In this document: positions 24,568-36,512 of the stretch, piece after piece
How the letters are laid out: each line of letters opens with the position of its first letter
Numbering within the stretch: the stretch's first letter is position 1
Source of the DNA: Irpex lacteus
Taxonomy: Eukaryota; Basidiomycota; Agaricomycetes; Polyporales; Irpicaceae
Length of the DNA: 64,000 nucleotides
Reading direction: 5' to 3'
Assembly: GCA_001986395.2 (NCBI GenBank)
Contig: MQVO02000002.1
Location: 992,001-1,056,000 of the forward strand
Program-made: the position numbers and the translations under genes
The notes under the pieces: model-generated
What the model was told of the DNA's origin: nothing
Seen by the model: the letters and a program-made list of their open reading frames with translations, nothing else
Database searches by the model: none

Positions 24568-25672
24568 GTCGAAGGAGTGGCGAAGGTCGGTGGGGGAGGA
24601 CCTGGGATTATATCACCGCCTGCACTCACCCTTTTTATAGCCCCATCTCGTACAATTATTGGTCGAAGACTAATTTTGTGCCGGTTGTCAGACCAGAGGA
24701 CGACTCCAGAAGACTTTCGCGAATCAGTGCCTGTATCAACGTCATACCTGGCTTGACCGGCCATCTTCCAAGACGAAACTAGCGAGTTCTTACAGCATGC
24801 GGCCCTGAACATGGGTATGAATGGCCACAACGCAATGCATGACGCCGTAGGAGGGTGTCGTGCGCACATGCATCCCTACCAAAATTTGAACAGTCAAAGA
24901 CGCATGGCCGTCAGAAGAACGCAACCTTGCGATGAAAATAACCCGGTAGAACTTGCATTTTACCATTCCTTCACACGAAACAAAAACATATGCCAGCTTT
25001 TGTTTATCATGCTCCCTGTTCATCATCAAGAGAGTATTGAGTTTGAGCTTGTAATTGATATTTCCAACAAGCGAAGGACACACATTCGGCGCCCGACTGT
25101 CGTGCATATCTCAGACTGGGCCGACATGAACAATATTGATTACACATCGAAGCACGACCATACCTTCGTTATGCGTTGTCAATGAGCATCATGTTCCAAG
25201 ACATGCGCAGAAAAACACCGATATTAAGCGTATCGCCTCGTGCTGGACGCAACGCACCGTTTGAACTTCGCACGACTGTCGTATAACATCACGATGCCCA
25301 TAGACATAGGGAAACCTTTGACAGCTGTGGGGAAAGTGTATGCACGGATCGTGCGGAGAGCGGGGAGAGACGAACTCTAAGGACAAGGCTGAGGCTAGTA
25401 CAGGGTCAACGATCAACGCCACGATATCTTTCGAGTAAACTTTCAAACCACAAGGCCATATTGGGCGAATGCTCCCAGAGGTAATTACGTAAATACGCCA
25501 GCAAAACGCCGATCATGACATAAGAAGCGCTCGTTGAAACCTTATCATAACGTGACTGCACAGTTCTACGGGCTTTGCCGTGTGGCTGCAAGCGTGACAC
25601 TGTGACTAGGGGAACGTCAAGTATAGTCCACGGTAAGGAACCCCTCGAAGCCGACGCCCCCGCCCTCAAGAA
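24568..25672. other. Divergent promoter region of oxidase and RPL27
   Basis: 1.1 kb. On the minus strand TATAAAAA (24632-24639) lies about 65 bases upstream of the oxidase ATG and is its likely TATA box. No RNA gene or further coding frame could be supported. Confidence 0.5.
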
Positions 25673-26328
25673 ATGGTCAGAGGTGAGCTCATCGTTTCTA
25701 ACGGTGCTGAAGCTATGCTGAAACTCTGTTCGTAGTATACAAGCCCGGAAAGGTGCGCTGGATGCTTGCAAGAGTATTGATGGGCCATGTTGTAACGTCA
25801 GATGCAACTTTCTCTAGGTCGCCATCGTGCTGGCTGGCCGTCAAGCTGGCAAGAAGGTCGTAGTCATCAAGCAGTTGGATGAGGGCACCAAGGAGAGACC
25901 CTACCCCCACGCGATTGTCGCAGGCATCGAGCGCTACCCCTTGAAGGTGTCCAAGCGCATGGGCTCGAAGAAGGTGGCAAAGAGGAGTAAAGTCAAGCCT
26001 TTCATCAAGGTGCGTAGTTCTATCTATGAATAGTACGGAATGGAAGTGCCTATACGAAAGCTTTGTTCGAACTTTAGGTCGTCAACTACTCCCACCTGTT
26101 CCCCACACGATACGCTCTCGAGCTCGAGGGTCTCAAGGGCTCTGTTGGTTCCGAGACTTTCAAGGAGCCTTCACAACGTGAAGACTCCAAGAAGCTTATC
26201 AAGAAGCAGTTAGAGGAGAGGTACACATCGGGAAAGAACAAGTGGTTCTTCCAGCCTCTGCGCGTACGTCTTCTATTCTCACTAAAATGGTGACGATCCG
26301 ACTTACGCACGGGTTACCACAGTTCTAG
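25673..26328 (+). CDS. RPL27: 60S ribosomal protein eL27
   Basis: Cytosolic large-subunit protein. Exons: 25673-25682 (10 nt), 25736-25752 (17 nt), then about 25817-26009, 26079-26262 and a last one at 26323-26328. The spliced start [22 protein letters not shown] matches eL27 M.KF.KPGKV..VL.GR.AG.K. Downstream come [33 protein letters not shown] and [13 protein letters not shown], the C-terminal family signature; the last two residues and stop sit alone in the final exon. Length about 136 residues is exact for the family. Very short first exons are common in fungal ribosomal protein genes. Confidence 0.95.
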
Positions 26329-26906
26329 ATGCGGATTCACGGATTCGAGGGGACCTTTAGCTGACTTCTCAAAACTTATTGCATGTACATCACCACATGT
26401 CCTCTCGTACACCCTCTTGTACGCACCCATGACACACATGCTTTGCATACCGCACTCTACATGATGGTTTTTATTTTGCTCTCGTATGTTTTTGCCGCAT
26501 GAATTATTTGGTCTATTCAGCTCGTCTTCTGGTGGCATGCATAGGAGTCTAGGGAGGTGAGCGTGCTCCGATGAGAGGATATCTTCCGGACTTGGTCGGA
26601 AACTCCTCATCTAGTGAGTCTCAAGTGGCTATATATGTGTGTGGCCCCGTCTTCCATCGGGGACGGAGGCAATGGTGTTCAGTAACCGGGCACACGCGTT
26701 GCTGCGGTGTTACTCCCTGCATTGCCTGTATGTCACCATGTCTAAGTTCTTGTTGGCATCCGACTCATGTATTAGAACCCCGACTTTCGGACCCGCAGAA
26801 GTCGCAGTTTTGGTACCACCGATTGCAAGTAACTGCACAGCGTTGCTTGGTAGATGACCGGGCATTGGAAGGTAAGTAGCCGTATACTGACCAAGCGCAA
26901 CTCGTC
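26329..26906. other. RPL27 3' UTR and intergenic
   Basis: T-rich tail after RPL27, then sequence without a supported gene. Confidence 0.5.
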
Positions 26907-27725
26907 ATGTCGTTCGCGTTAACCTCATTGCTCCCATTCATTCCTCTCCGGAAAGCTGTGCTTTCCCGTCGTAAGTCATTGTGCGGAGTTTACAGCGATA
27001 GCTTCGTTATTCATGTACACGTACAAAGTACGCGTTGCGACGTCAATATGATCCTGAACGTTTACTTATCAAAGACAAAGCATGATGCGGATACAATGTC
27101 GATCTGTCAATGCCATGCGAGAGGAAGTACTGCGCCCTGTTGTGCTTTGATCCTCGAAAGGGGCCTACCTTGTTTAGGTAGTCAAAGTTGGAAGATTCAA
27201 GATAGTGACAATAGATACAAAGACAAGAAAGGTCGGACTGCACCCGATATCCTTGAGTTCAGGCTCAACGGCGGCCTGACGATGTCGGAGTTCGAGGAAA
27301 GAATGGTACGGCCCACATCCACATATGACCGTGAGCTCAGGTGACAAAAGGACAAATGGCCAAGACGCTGCAAGATCTCGGGTTGTGACACGCAGGGCTC
27401 TCTTGAGTAACCACCTCACTCTTGGGATGAATGAACACAATGAACGAACTTGATAGAGTTTGCAGGGTGATACGAAGAAGCTTGCTTGCTTGTTTTGTCG
27501 CTTGCGACTACTGACGTGGGAGGCGCGAGGGCATATATGACGGCCTGGAACCCGGAAAGTCAGCTGGAAATATGTGGCCACAAAAGGAGCAAATTCATTC
27601 ACACTTACTCCGAGGATCTCCTCCGTCGGCTTCCAGCAGAAGAGTATTGGACTATCTGGGTATTCGGGACCACGGACGACTTCTATACAGTCCCTGGAAC
27701 CTGTATCTCGCGCTCTGCCGTATAA
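26907..27725 (+). CDS. Candidate small spliced gene, unknown
   Basis: Three segments join in frame with canonical splice sites. 26907-26970 starts MSFALTSLLPFIPLRKAVLSR and ends at a GTAAGT donor. 27178-27341 follows a TTTAG acceptor and reads GRTAPDILEFRLNGGLTMSE, ending at a GTGACA donor. 27530-27725 follows a GCGAG acceptor and reads MTAWNPESQLEICGHKRSK, then EDLLRRLPAEEYWTIWVFGT. The composition of exons 2-3 is protein-like, unlike surrounding sequence. A hydrophobic N-terminus could be a signal or anchor. No family recognised; the long second intron and non-C acceptor are weak points. A decayed gene is an alternative. Confidence 0.38.
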
Positions 27726-29410
27726 GCGTGGCATTTCGCAGGCCGTGGTCCACATACCTGGCTCTGATTGACAGGAAGGTGTAGAGCTTTTCACCACAGA
27801 AGCTCGTATAGAACATGTGAACATGCGGCTCACCGTGCATGGCCGTATAGAGTGTGGCTGGAGATCTCCTCGTTCTATCATAACACTCGGCTGTAAGTGA
27901 TATATTCGAGTTGGCGTCGTGCAGTGTTGCTTCAAGTCACTGCCTCGAAACCCAGCTAGACCGTAGATATCCGTCAGAACCGGAGATCTGGCCGTCCTAG
28001 AGGACACAGGACGACATATGGATCTAGTAAGTAATCCATGCGAGCCTATCTGATTTGTTGACCCTGCAGCGTTAGCGGTGCAGGATGGGGTGGAGTGCAG
28101 CAGAGGACGCTGTACCATAGGTGTGGTCCGTCGGGTGAAGGGTAAAACAATTCTAACAGAGTTGAGAGCTTAGATGGCAGTTGCACCAAGTAACGTATTG
28201 AGAACACCACCGCGTACTGTTCGTTAAATCCACTGGGAAGGATGATACTGACGTGTTGTGCAATTCTAGCCGTGGAGAAGGACCTGCCAAAGCGATGTCA
28301 CAAGATACACGAGGTGAGAGCGTGGGCCTGTATTACTTCGCACTCTGGGTACGATTGCGATAAATGGGGGCTTGCTTTGGCGAAACCGACGCTTGAAAGG
28401 GTCCATTTGTTCGGTTGTATATGGTTCGGCATCTAATAAATCAATTCAATCCCAAACTCAAATTTCGCCCGTAATAATGCGACCTCGGGCACTGTGGCGA
28501 GAACTCGATTTACCCCTCTCGGCGGTTGATAGGGGGAGCAAGCGATGGTCAACAGTTGCTTGGCTGAGAGTGTCCCAGTGCTACCAGTATCAGAAATGAC
28601 AGAAGGACCACGTCAGAACGTATGGCGAGCTGAAGGCTGTGGCGTACCAAGGGCTGCTGTTAATCGACGGGGCGCCGTTATACGAGTGCAAGGGGGAAAG
28701 CCATACGCTCGCCAGGAGCGTCATTACGGAAGATGCTGGCCGAGTTAGATGGGTGGACGCGCATGAGACCGGACATCATTAGCGTCAGAACTCACGAGGA
28801 GAGACCGTGTGATGTAGGTGACAGACTGGTCCTGGATCGAGGAAGTAGGGTGCGGTGTGAGCTGAGTTTCAAGTGGGAATGAGGCGTAGATTGGAAATCA
28901 GTGTCTTATTTGAAGGCACTGCGGCCCAAGACGAGAGAGCCTGCCTGTTCTGTGCAATCCCTTCCGGCCGTCTTTTCTGGTGATCAGGGTGTGCTGGCAT
29001 ACGGAGATAAATTCCTCACCGCCTTGTCCGAGCGTTCATGTCTGAGATAGCGTTGCACAAGCTACCGGTTGTGCTATGCAAGGCGTTAGCAGTGACAATC
29101 CGCCGAATGCACTGGTCAAGAGTTGGACACGGGGAGAAATGGGCGACTATGTAAAGTTGGTAGAGTGCCTGTAACAGGAGAGAAGGAGCCGAGAGCCCGG
29201 TCTCTCGCACTCGGACGATGGTCGGGCGGCAAGGCTCGCGGGGACTATAGACGGATCAAAAGGGGTCTCGAAAGGAACAATGAAGCGCAGGTAAGTAGAG
29301 CAACAACAGCTCAACAAATGCATTTGTTACCATCACTAGAGGAGGTAAGACCGCGCGGTAACGATTGCTTACTTATCGGCGGGGTAGCGCTCGGCAGGCC
29401 GTGGGGAGGT
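27726..29410. other. Long intergenic stretch
   Basis: 1.7 kb without a supported gene. A 314-codon minus-strand frame covers 27174-28118 but overlaps the candidate above and has Cys/Arg/Ser-rich chance composition. No tRNA arms or repeats were recognised by eye. Confidence 0.45.
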
Positions 29411-29417
29411 TATATAG
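29411..29417 (+). promoter_or_regulatory. TATA box of velvet gene
   Basis: TATATAG 227 bases before the ATG at 29638, followed by a C-rich leader (29545-29637) typical of fungal 5' UTRs. Confidence 0.5.
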
Positions 29418-29637
29418 GGACGCGAGTTGGGGGCTCGCCCGCCGCTGTCCCGGTACGCAGCGCATTCGGCAGAGATTATATTCCTGATCATCGTCAATCT
29501 TTGTCGGGGCCACTGCACTCAATCTGCACAGCCGCCCTCTCTTACCTGTTCCCCTCCAAGTCACGCCCCCGCCCCCCCACTGCCCTCTCACTCGTCGAGC
29601 AGCAACTCGTCAACAACCATCTCAACCTCCAACCACC

Positions 29638-31836
29638 ATGGCACGACCCCCACACCAGTTGGGGCCACTGCCCGGCATAAACGAGCTGGATACCATGAAC
29701 GCTCCAGTGAGCACCCACTCTTGAACAGTCTCGTCTATTTCGTCAGCTGATCTGCTCGCAGAGTCGTTCGCTGGACTTCACCAAAGAGAACATAGGCCGC
29801 CCAGTAACCTTCAGCGAGGGCCCCTTCGCCGGCATGACCATTCGCGCAGAGCTGATAGAGTTACAAAAAGCAGATTTGGGCAGAAAGTAAGTCTAATTGT
29901 CCCCTCATTTTGTCTGTCGACGATCGTTCCATACCTTCTGCGTTGCAAATTGCTGGTGGGTGCGAGCACGCCCTGGGAATAGCGTGCGACGCGCTGTCCG
30001 AATTACCCGGAGTACACAGTCGCGAGAAGCCAGGGGCCGTCATCTCCCCAGGCCTCCCAGACACGTCAGCGTGTCCCTTGCACACATGCCCTGCGCACCA
30101 ATCGTGAAGCCACTCAGCGACGTATGTCACCCTCATGGCTTCTGGAGCCAACTTCTTGCGAACGCAATCATTTGATCTCCTGATCTAGGCTGGGAAATCT
30201 GGGCTAGTGTAATCGTGTACCTCGCGCGATCTACATCGTCCGTGGCCGCATCTCATGTCCTGTGCGCGCTTTCAAAACATAACTCATTCACATATCACCT
30301 TCACAGGTATGCTCGAAAGGATAGAAGACCCTTGGATCCACCTCCAGTCGTGCAGTTGAAAATTCACCACCTGAACCATCAAGGAACACCATTCGAACGG
30401 TTTGAGGAATATGACAGATACGAGTGAGTATTTGTACTCTCAGTCAAGCGTTGACTCTAAATATGTATCAGAGAGGCGCAAGGGCTCGGCCTCGTATGCC
30501 ACATCGATCTATTCCCAGTACCTCCTCACGATGATCACCCAGATCCCTCTGCGGCACCAAATAAGCGACGAAGGAAATCCCCCTCTGCTAGTAGGCCGAA
30601 TACTGCGACTACGCCGTCTGCATCGGCTTCTGTGTCACCAACTCCTACACCCTCTATATCCTCGCCGACCTATAATTACATGCCACAAGCGTCGACTAGT
30701 CCCCCTGCATTCAATCTTCATCCTCCCTCGCACCATGGTCCAGGTTCAAGTTCCCCGTATGGCTATTCCATGGCACAACAAGGTTCAAGTAGTAGTCCAT
30801 ACCCTGCTACACCTCCTGCCCAGCCGTCCACCGGTATCACCCTCCCGCCCATATCCCAACTTAGTGGCCCTCCGCCCTCTGCTTATCCAGGATCAAGTTT
30901 ACAGCTCGCTCCCATGCAAGGCCCAACGTATCAAAGGAATAGCTTAACATTACCCCCACTTCCACCTGGGCCACCCCCTCCTCAGAGTTACACTTATCCG
31001 CCGCCGCCTCCTCCGCCCGCTCAAGCTCCCGCTCTGCATCCCGCGCCGCAGCCCACTACTGGAGTGGGCGGAGATACAAAGGCTGTACGAGCAGGCCCAG
31101 ATGCCCCTGAGGGTGTTGTTGCCTACCTGGGCGACTTTGCCATTACGGAGGAGTCCAAATGCACAGACGCACTGTCGGGAGCATGCTTTGCGCAGTCTCA
31201 GTCCCTCGAATACCACGGGCGCAAAGTGCTGATGTTCGTTTTCTCAGTCCGTGTTTCCTCTCTTCCTTTCTCTCTCCTCTCTCGCTATCACTCCTCCCTG
31301 GAAATATGAACGTCGCTTCCTCTTCCTCTCGAGTGTGATGACCTCATAGCCCAGCTTTGCTAACATGTCCAAATCTGCTTCCACAGGACATAGCTGTGCG
31401 CGTTGAAGGAACGTTCATCCTACGATATCGCGTGTTCAACATCTACGCGAGAGCAGAAGGCATCGACATCCCCATCTTGGCTGAATGCTACGGCGGACCC
31501 TTCCGAATCTACTCAACGAAGGAATTCCCAGGTCTACGTCCGTCGACGGACCTTACCAAGGTTAATATCTTTATCTTTGTCATCACTTACCGCTCTTCAC
31601 GTCTGACGTGCAACTCTCTGTCACAGCATCTGTCGATGTTCGGCGTACGCCTCAACTTACGCGAAACGGAACGCAAGCGCAGACGAGGTGGGCCGTCCTC
31701 AGAAGCAGATCTAGAAGGATCTGGCGCACCGACGCGTGGACGACGTAGACGCCGTCCTCATCGTGCAGGTGGTGGCGGCGACGATGAGGATAGCGACGAA
31801 GGCAGTGGAGGAGGGAGTGGAGATGAAGATGACTGA
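29638..31836 (+). CDS. Velvet family regulator, VelB-like
   Basis: Fungal DNA-binding developmental regulator that couples light, sexual development and secondary metabolism, acting in the nucleus in heterodimers. The N-terminal half of the velvet fold reads GMTIRAELIELQKADLGRK then, across an intron, KDRRPLDPPPVVQLKIH (canonical velvet KDRRPxxPPP). A 200-residue Pro/Ser/Gln-rich insert with PPPPPP and a basic patch (NKRRRKS) interrupts the domain. The second half resumes at VAYLGDFAI, then GRKVLMFVFSDIAVRVEGTF and LRYRVFNIYA, ending FPGLRPSTDLTKHLSMFGVRL. A split velvet domain with a disordered insert is the VelB arrangement. The C-terminus is ERKRRRGG plus an acidic Gly-rich tail. Six exons; all splices tested keep the velvet motifs in frame. 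Confidence 0.9.
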
Positions 31837-33047
31837 CAGCAGTCTCTTGTGTTCCTCCTCCTCGTATACCCCACCGTTAGATTCCCAACCATCTCTTGTA
31901 TCGTCTTGTGTTTCCAGTGTACTTGATATCATACAAAGACACGCCATATGTGTATCCAGCTTTTTCTTGGCTCTGAGGTTATTTCTTGTCTTCTGTAGTG
32001 TTATTTTCCCCCTCTTATTTTGACGAGTCTATTTCCGTCACTCCTCCATACTTACCTACTGTACTTCAATTCGTTGCGTCATCTTCACAACCATCATTTT
32101 TCTTGCTACTTGTCTCCACACAAATAATCCTCTTTTACCACCATACATGTACAACTCCTTTTTACCTACCAAAAATCCCGTGTCTGTAGCATCTTGCCAG
32201 TGTTATGTTCTCTTCTTGAAATCCGAGTACCGTTGTAGCCCTGTGCGAAACATAGCGTAACGTTCCGTTCCAGATGCCAAGCTTCCCATGCCGCATGCTT
32301 CAATATTCAATAAGTGTCGCCAATGCGAATCAGCACTAGTGAGAAATAAGCAAGACCCAGGAACACGTCGCGATTCCGATTAAAGGCTATTTGACTAAAG
32401 TTACTCCAACCGAGGTACAGTACGCTCCGGGACTCTGGCCTGCTGGATGTCCCAAGCTGAATGGGGTAAACGATTACTGTGGTCCTCCGAACGGAAAATT
32501 CAAACTGGTCAGGAACGCAGAGATTCAGGCAAAGGTGTACGTTTGTTCACTGGATAGAGCGTGAGCGCAGACTATGCAACAAAGGCACTCAACAGGGAAC
32601 AGTCACGGCAGTGAAATAACAGAGTCTGAAGATGGAACATGCATGACGTCGAGCGCATGATGGGCAAAAGAGTATGCCCAATAACAATGTATCCAGAGGA
32701 GTGGTTCATAATTGCATAAGCCCGTCCTTGAGCCATGAGAGTGGTGTTTCCGGTGAACAGTTGAATGACAACACATCAACACGGATGGAATGATGCGGGG
32801 CTGCCTAGATTATGGTGTTGGGCTTCGGAATGCCGAGTCGCTGTTCTGACGAACAGTCCAAATCCGTACGGAGGCGGAAAACAGAGACTGTGAGTTCGTC
32901 TGTGAGATATACTGCGACATCGACGTTACCAGTGAAATCACGCCTTATCCACATTTCATGTGTGCTGGGTTCATTGTGTGACATATCCAGTAGATGAGAA
33001 GGGTGTGGGTAAAAGTCACGCATTAGAGTATTAATATAAGCATAAAT
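31837..33047. other. 3' UTR and intergenic
   Basis: Pyrimidine-rich 3' UTR of the velvet gene to about 32200, then ordinary sequence. No gene supported; two overlapping 60-70-codon frames near 32805-33023 have no features. Confidence 0.5.
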
Positions 33048-33548
33048 CTATACAGCCTGGAGTCCCGTCAGAGGTATTACGACGAGTGAGGTGGCATGGA
33101 ACGTACCTTGGGAGCCAAGCTGACAACCTTTCCCCATCCTTTCATACGTAGATCTGCACTGACGACGCCACCTATACGTGTGCCCAACATCTCCTTCTTG
33201 TTATTCAATAGAACCGCGGCGTTGTCGTCGAAGCGAATCATACGGCCGTCTGGTCTTCTGACGACCTTCTTGGTTCGGACGATGAGGGCCCGGCGAACGT
33301 CTCCTTTTCGGACCTTGACCGCGGTGGCCGAGTTCGCAACTGCAGCAGAGAGCGGTCGAGCCCGTTTGACTACACAGACAATTTCATCGCCCACGCCGCC
33401 CCAGCCGTTGTTGACCTTTTGCTTGAGCACGTTGACGCACTCAATTAGGAGTGCCCCGGAGTTGTCTATGACCTTGAATAGCGTGTTAGAATATGAGTGC
33501 TGAGCGCAACGCAGAGCCTACATTGAGCGTGGACTTGAGGCCGATCAT
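33048..33548 (-). CDS. uL14m: Mitochondrial ribosomal protein uL14m
   Basis: Large-subunit mitoribosome protein. Exon 1 (ATG at 33546-33548) reads MIGLKSTLN; after an intron the frame continues [18 protein letters not shown], the universal L14 start xxVxDNSGAxxxx[23 protein letters not shown] and [11 protein letters not shown] are the second uL14 signature. [13 protein letters not shown] and [10 protein letters not shown] lead into a 50-nt intron (33057-33106) and a two-residue final exon (AV, stop at 33048-33050). Without that last splice the frame would run ten unrelated residues to 33077. Length about 133 residues. It diverges from the hexokinase gene. Confidence 0.88.
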
Positions 33549-33885
33549 GACCCTGGTGGCAGCGAGTAGAGGAGCAAGAGGTTGGCCCAATTTGGTTAAA
33601 TTCCTAGTAAGTAATGGGACTACGCGCTTCACTTGACGGGTAAGTAATTCTGTTACCGGGTAAGTAATGGGTAATACGTTCGTTACTGACGTTTGTTACT
33701 GATCTGATTACTTATAACGATCGCCCGGACCTCGCAGCGTGGTGCTCGACTCTCTGTCCTCCGTGCTCTCGCATCGACCAGACGCGTCCAGAAACCCTTC
33801 CAGCTTTTGCTTTTCAGCTTGCAACTCTTCTCTCGACTATCTTCAACATCTTCAACCTCTCCCACATCGTTAATTATCGGCAGCC
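33549..33885. promoter_or_regulatory. uL14m/hexokinase divergent promoter with repeated TAAGTAAT
   Basis: 337 bp between divergent ATGs. TAAGTAAT occurs at 33608-33615, 33641-33648 and 33661-33668, and its reverse complement ATTACTTA at 33708-33715, amid several GTTACT words. Four copies of an 8-mer in about 110 bp look like a bound site array. The right part (33760-33880) is a CT-rich leader for the hexokinase gene. Confidence 0.55.
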
Positions 33886-36126
33886 ATGGCCGATCGCACT
33901 CCAACTCCCAGTACCCCAGGAGTGCCTGCTCATACCCTACCCGTCCACACTCGCTCCAGCGACCACGATGATTTGCCCCACGCTACGAAACGGTACGATT
34001 GACCACTTGTGCTTGGAGTACGACCGTCTGTGCTGACCTCCAGGCTCATCTCTATAGCAAGATGGCCGACCATCTGAGGAAGTTCGAGAGCATGTGCGTA
34101 TCGCTTTCCTCCCTATAGTCCTCTTGCAGCAATATTGTATCGTCTATCTCATATGGCTATCACATCCTCAGGTTTACTCTGACACCTCAGAGGATGCGGA
34201 TGATCGTCGAAGCCTTCAAAGAGTCTCTCGAGCTTGGACTGGCAAAACCCGGTCAAGTCGTGGTAAGCACTCTCGCACTCAGCAGGCCTCTCCTTGATAA
34301 GAGCTAAGTCAACCTTTGTAGCCCATGATCCCAACGTTCGTACTTGGATGGCCCTCAGGCCAGGAGTCAGGCAACTTCCTCGCCGTCGATCTAGGTATGT
34401 CGTCACTCTCACCGGGAAAACTCCATTCCATCTAATCATCTCCTTCATCAACAGGTGGCACAAATCTCCGCGTCTGTCTTGTATCCCTCGAGGGCGGAGG
34501 CAAATTCGAGATTACTCAGTCCAAATACCGTCTCACGGAAGAACAGAAGGCTGAGGACGGTCAGGCCCTGCTCGATTTCTGTGGCGAATGCCTCAAGACT
34601 TTTATCGACTCCAGCATCGAATCCGGTGCAATCGGCAAGGACGAAATCTTGCCCCTTGGCTTTACAGTTCAGTCCACATCTTAATTATGTGCTCCTGCCA
34701 CTGATGATGTTTCATTTAGTTCTCATACCCGTGCTTGTAAGTTTCATCATTGCGAACAAACGCGAAGGATACTCACCCACCGGATTGTAGGCAAAATAAG
34801 ATAGATCACGGAGAACTCCTCAGATGGACCAAAGGCTTCAGCGCTCCCAATATTGAAGGTCATGATGTTGTAGCCATGTTCAGACAAAGTCTGGCCAAAT
34901 ATGTGAGTAAATCATGGGTAAATCATCTACAGGTCTAACACCCCACACAGTCAGTGCCAGCTGAGGTTGTGGCTCTTACCTGCGACACAACGGGGACGCT
35001 TATTGCATCCCACTATGTTAACCCCGAAACAAAGATTGCATGTATCTTTGGCACAGGCTGCAACGCTGCGTACATGGAGAAGATCGGCAACATCCCCAAG
35101 TTGGCGCATCTTGGCCTTGACCCTGAGGGAGAGATGGCGATCAACTGTGAATGGGTAGGTAGTGTTGACTTGATACAACCCGGAAGTGACAGCCAGTTGA
35201 CGATAATGATTTGCAGGGTGCCTTCGACTCCTTCGAGCACGAGCATCTCCCCCGTACGAAGTATGATATCATCATAGATGAAACATCACATAAGCCGGGA
35301 GGCCAAGCATTCGAGGTAAGCTATACCTGAAAGTATCGTCATTAACAGCGCTGACGGTCCTTTCAGAAACTCATATCTGGTCGTTACCTCGGCGAAATTT
35401 TGAGACTCATCATATGCGAACTTATAGATGAGGGTGTGCTGTTCCTCGGACAGAACACGTACAAACTCGAGATACCATACAGCTTCGATACTGCATTCTT
35501 GTCGCTGATGGAGAGGTTTGTGTTTTTTGTGGGTCGTCTCATAACACGGCGTTAACGGTATTATATAGCGACCCGACAGACGAACTTCTCATGATCATCG
35601 GCATCTTCTCCTACTTCTTTGCTGTCGAAACGACGCTCGCAGAACGGCAATTCTTCCGCGCCCTTGCGAAACTTGTTGGTAGGCGTGCGGCAAGGCTGAG
35701 TGCGTGCGGTATTGCGGCCATCGTTAGCAAGATGGGCTACCTGGAGACAGGTTGCTCGGTCGGCGCTGATGGCTCCCTATACAACGTGCGTCCACCTCTG
35801 TCTTCTAATGTAGAAGGTCGGCTGACAAGTCTTCGTGTGCGCAGAAATATCCGGGCTTCGCTGACAGGGTACATGAAGGTTTGAGGGATATCTTCGGAGA
35901 GAAGGGGAGGTATGATCAGTCTTAGACTCCTTTTCAATGTGATACTGACGGCGTGGCCACAGAAACATCGTGACGTATCACGCAGAGGATGGAAGTGGCA
36001 TCGGCAGCGCCATCGTCGCAGGTATGTTGTTAATCATAGTCCGCATTCGAGACAGTATCTCACGTTTTCACCGTGGCAGCCATGACCAAGCAAAGGAAGG
36101 AAGCAGGCATCTACTCAGATATCTAG
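33886..36126 (+). CDS. Hexokinase family protein with altered active site
   Basis: Hexokinase fold; ten or so exons, about 500 residues. Motifs in order: PMIPTFVLGWPSG, phosphate-binding FLAVDLGGTNLRVCLV, LPLGFTFSYPC, LRWTKGF (sugar-binding Thr-Lys), IFGTGCNAAYMEK (phosphate 2, Asn), INCEWGAFDSFE (Glu), FEKLISGRYLGEILRL and the adenosine loop GSGIGSAIVAAMT. The catalytic base region, usually VNDTTGT or INDTVGT, reads LTCDTTGT: the Asp is kept but the preceding Asn, a glucose ligand in characterised hexokinases, is Cys (codon 34981-34983). The usual Pro-Gly-Gln-Gln loop is PGGQ. So it may have weak or changed activity, like the hexokinase-like regulators known in other fungi, or phosphorylate another sugar. 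The donor GTTCAG near 34667 is unusual. Confidence 0.88.
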
Positions 36127-36512
36127 ACCGAGTTTCGGACTCGTTCTGGTCGGCTGCCTGAGGAAATAATTCAACCATGTAACAATATGATGATATCGAA
36201 GGCCAGAGACAGTTTTGATCACCCTTGTACCTGTACTCTTCTCAATTCCCTGCCATGCGTAGTAGTTGGCACCCTCTATCCCGCACAGTAGTACTCTATC
36301 CCATAGACAAACCCAAAATACTTGTTGAATGTATGTTTTACAGAACGAGCAAAGTCCCCATGGTGCAGTGCTGCATCCTGAATGTCGATCAATGTCATTT
36401 CAGCCGGACTCGAGCGCGAGTGTGAAGATAGCATCACTTTTGAACGTAGCGTGAGTACATGTGTACAACAGTCGGTGTCTAGCCAGGAAGGTCATCCACA
36501 ACACAGATGTCA
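36127..36512. other. Convergent 3' UTRs
   Basis: 3' regions of hexokinase (plus) and YTM1 (minus). No gene seen. Confidence 0.5.

Noticed and set aside
27174..28118. 314-codon minus-strand open frame
   Set aside because: Longest frame of the gap, but rich in Cys, Arg and Ser in a chance-like pattern, no domain, and it overlaps a plus-strand spliced candidate with better composition.
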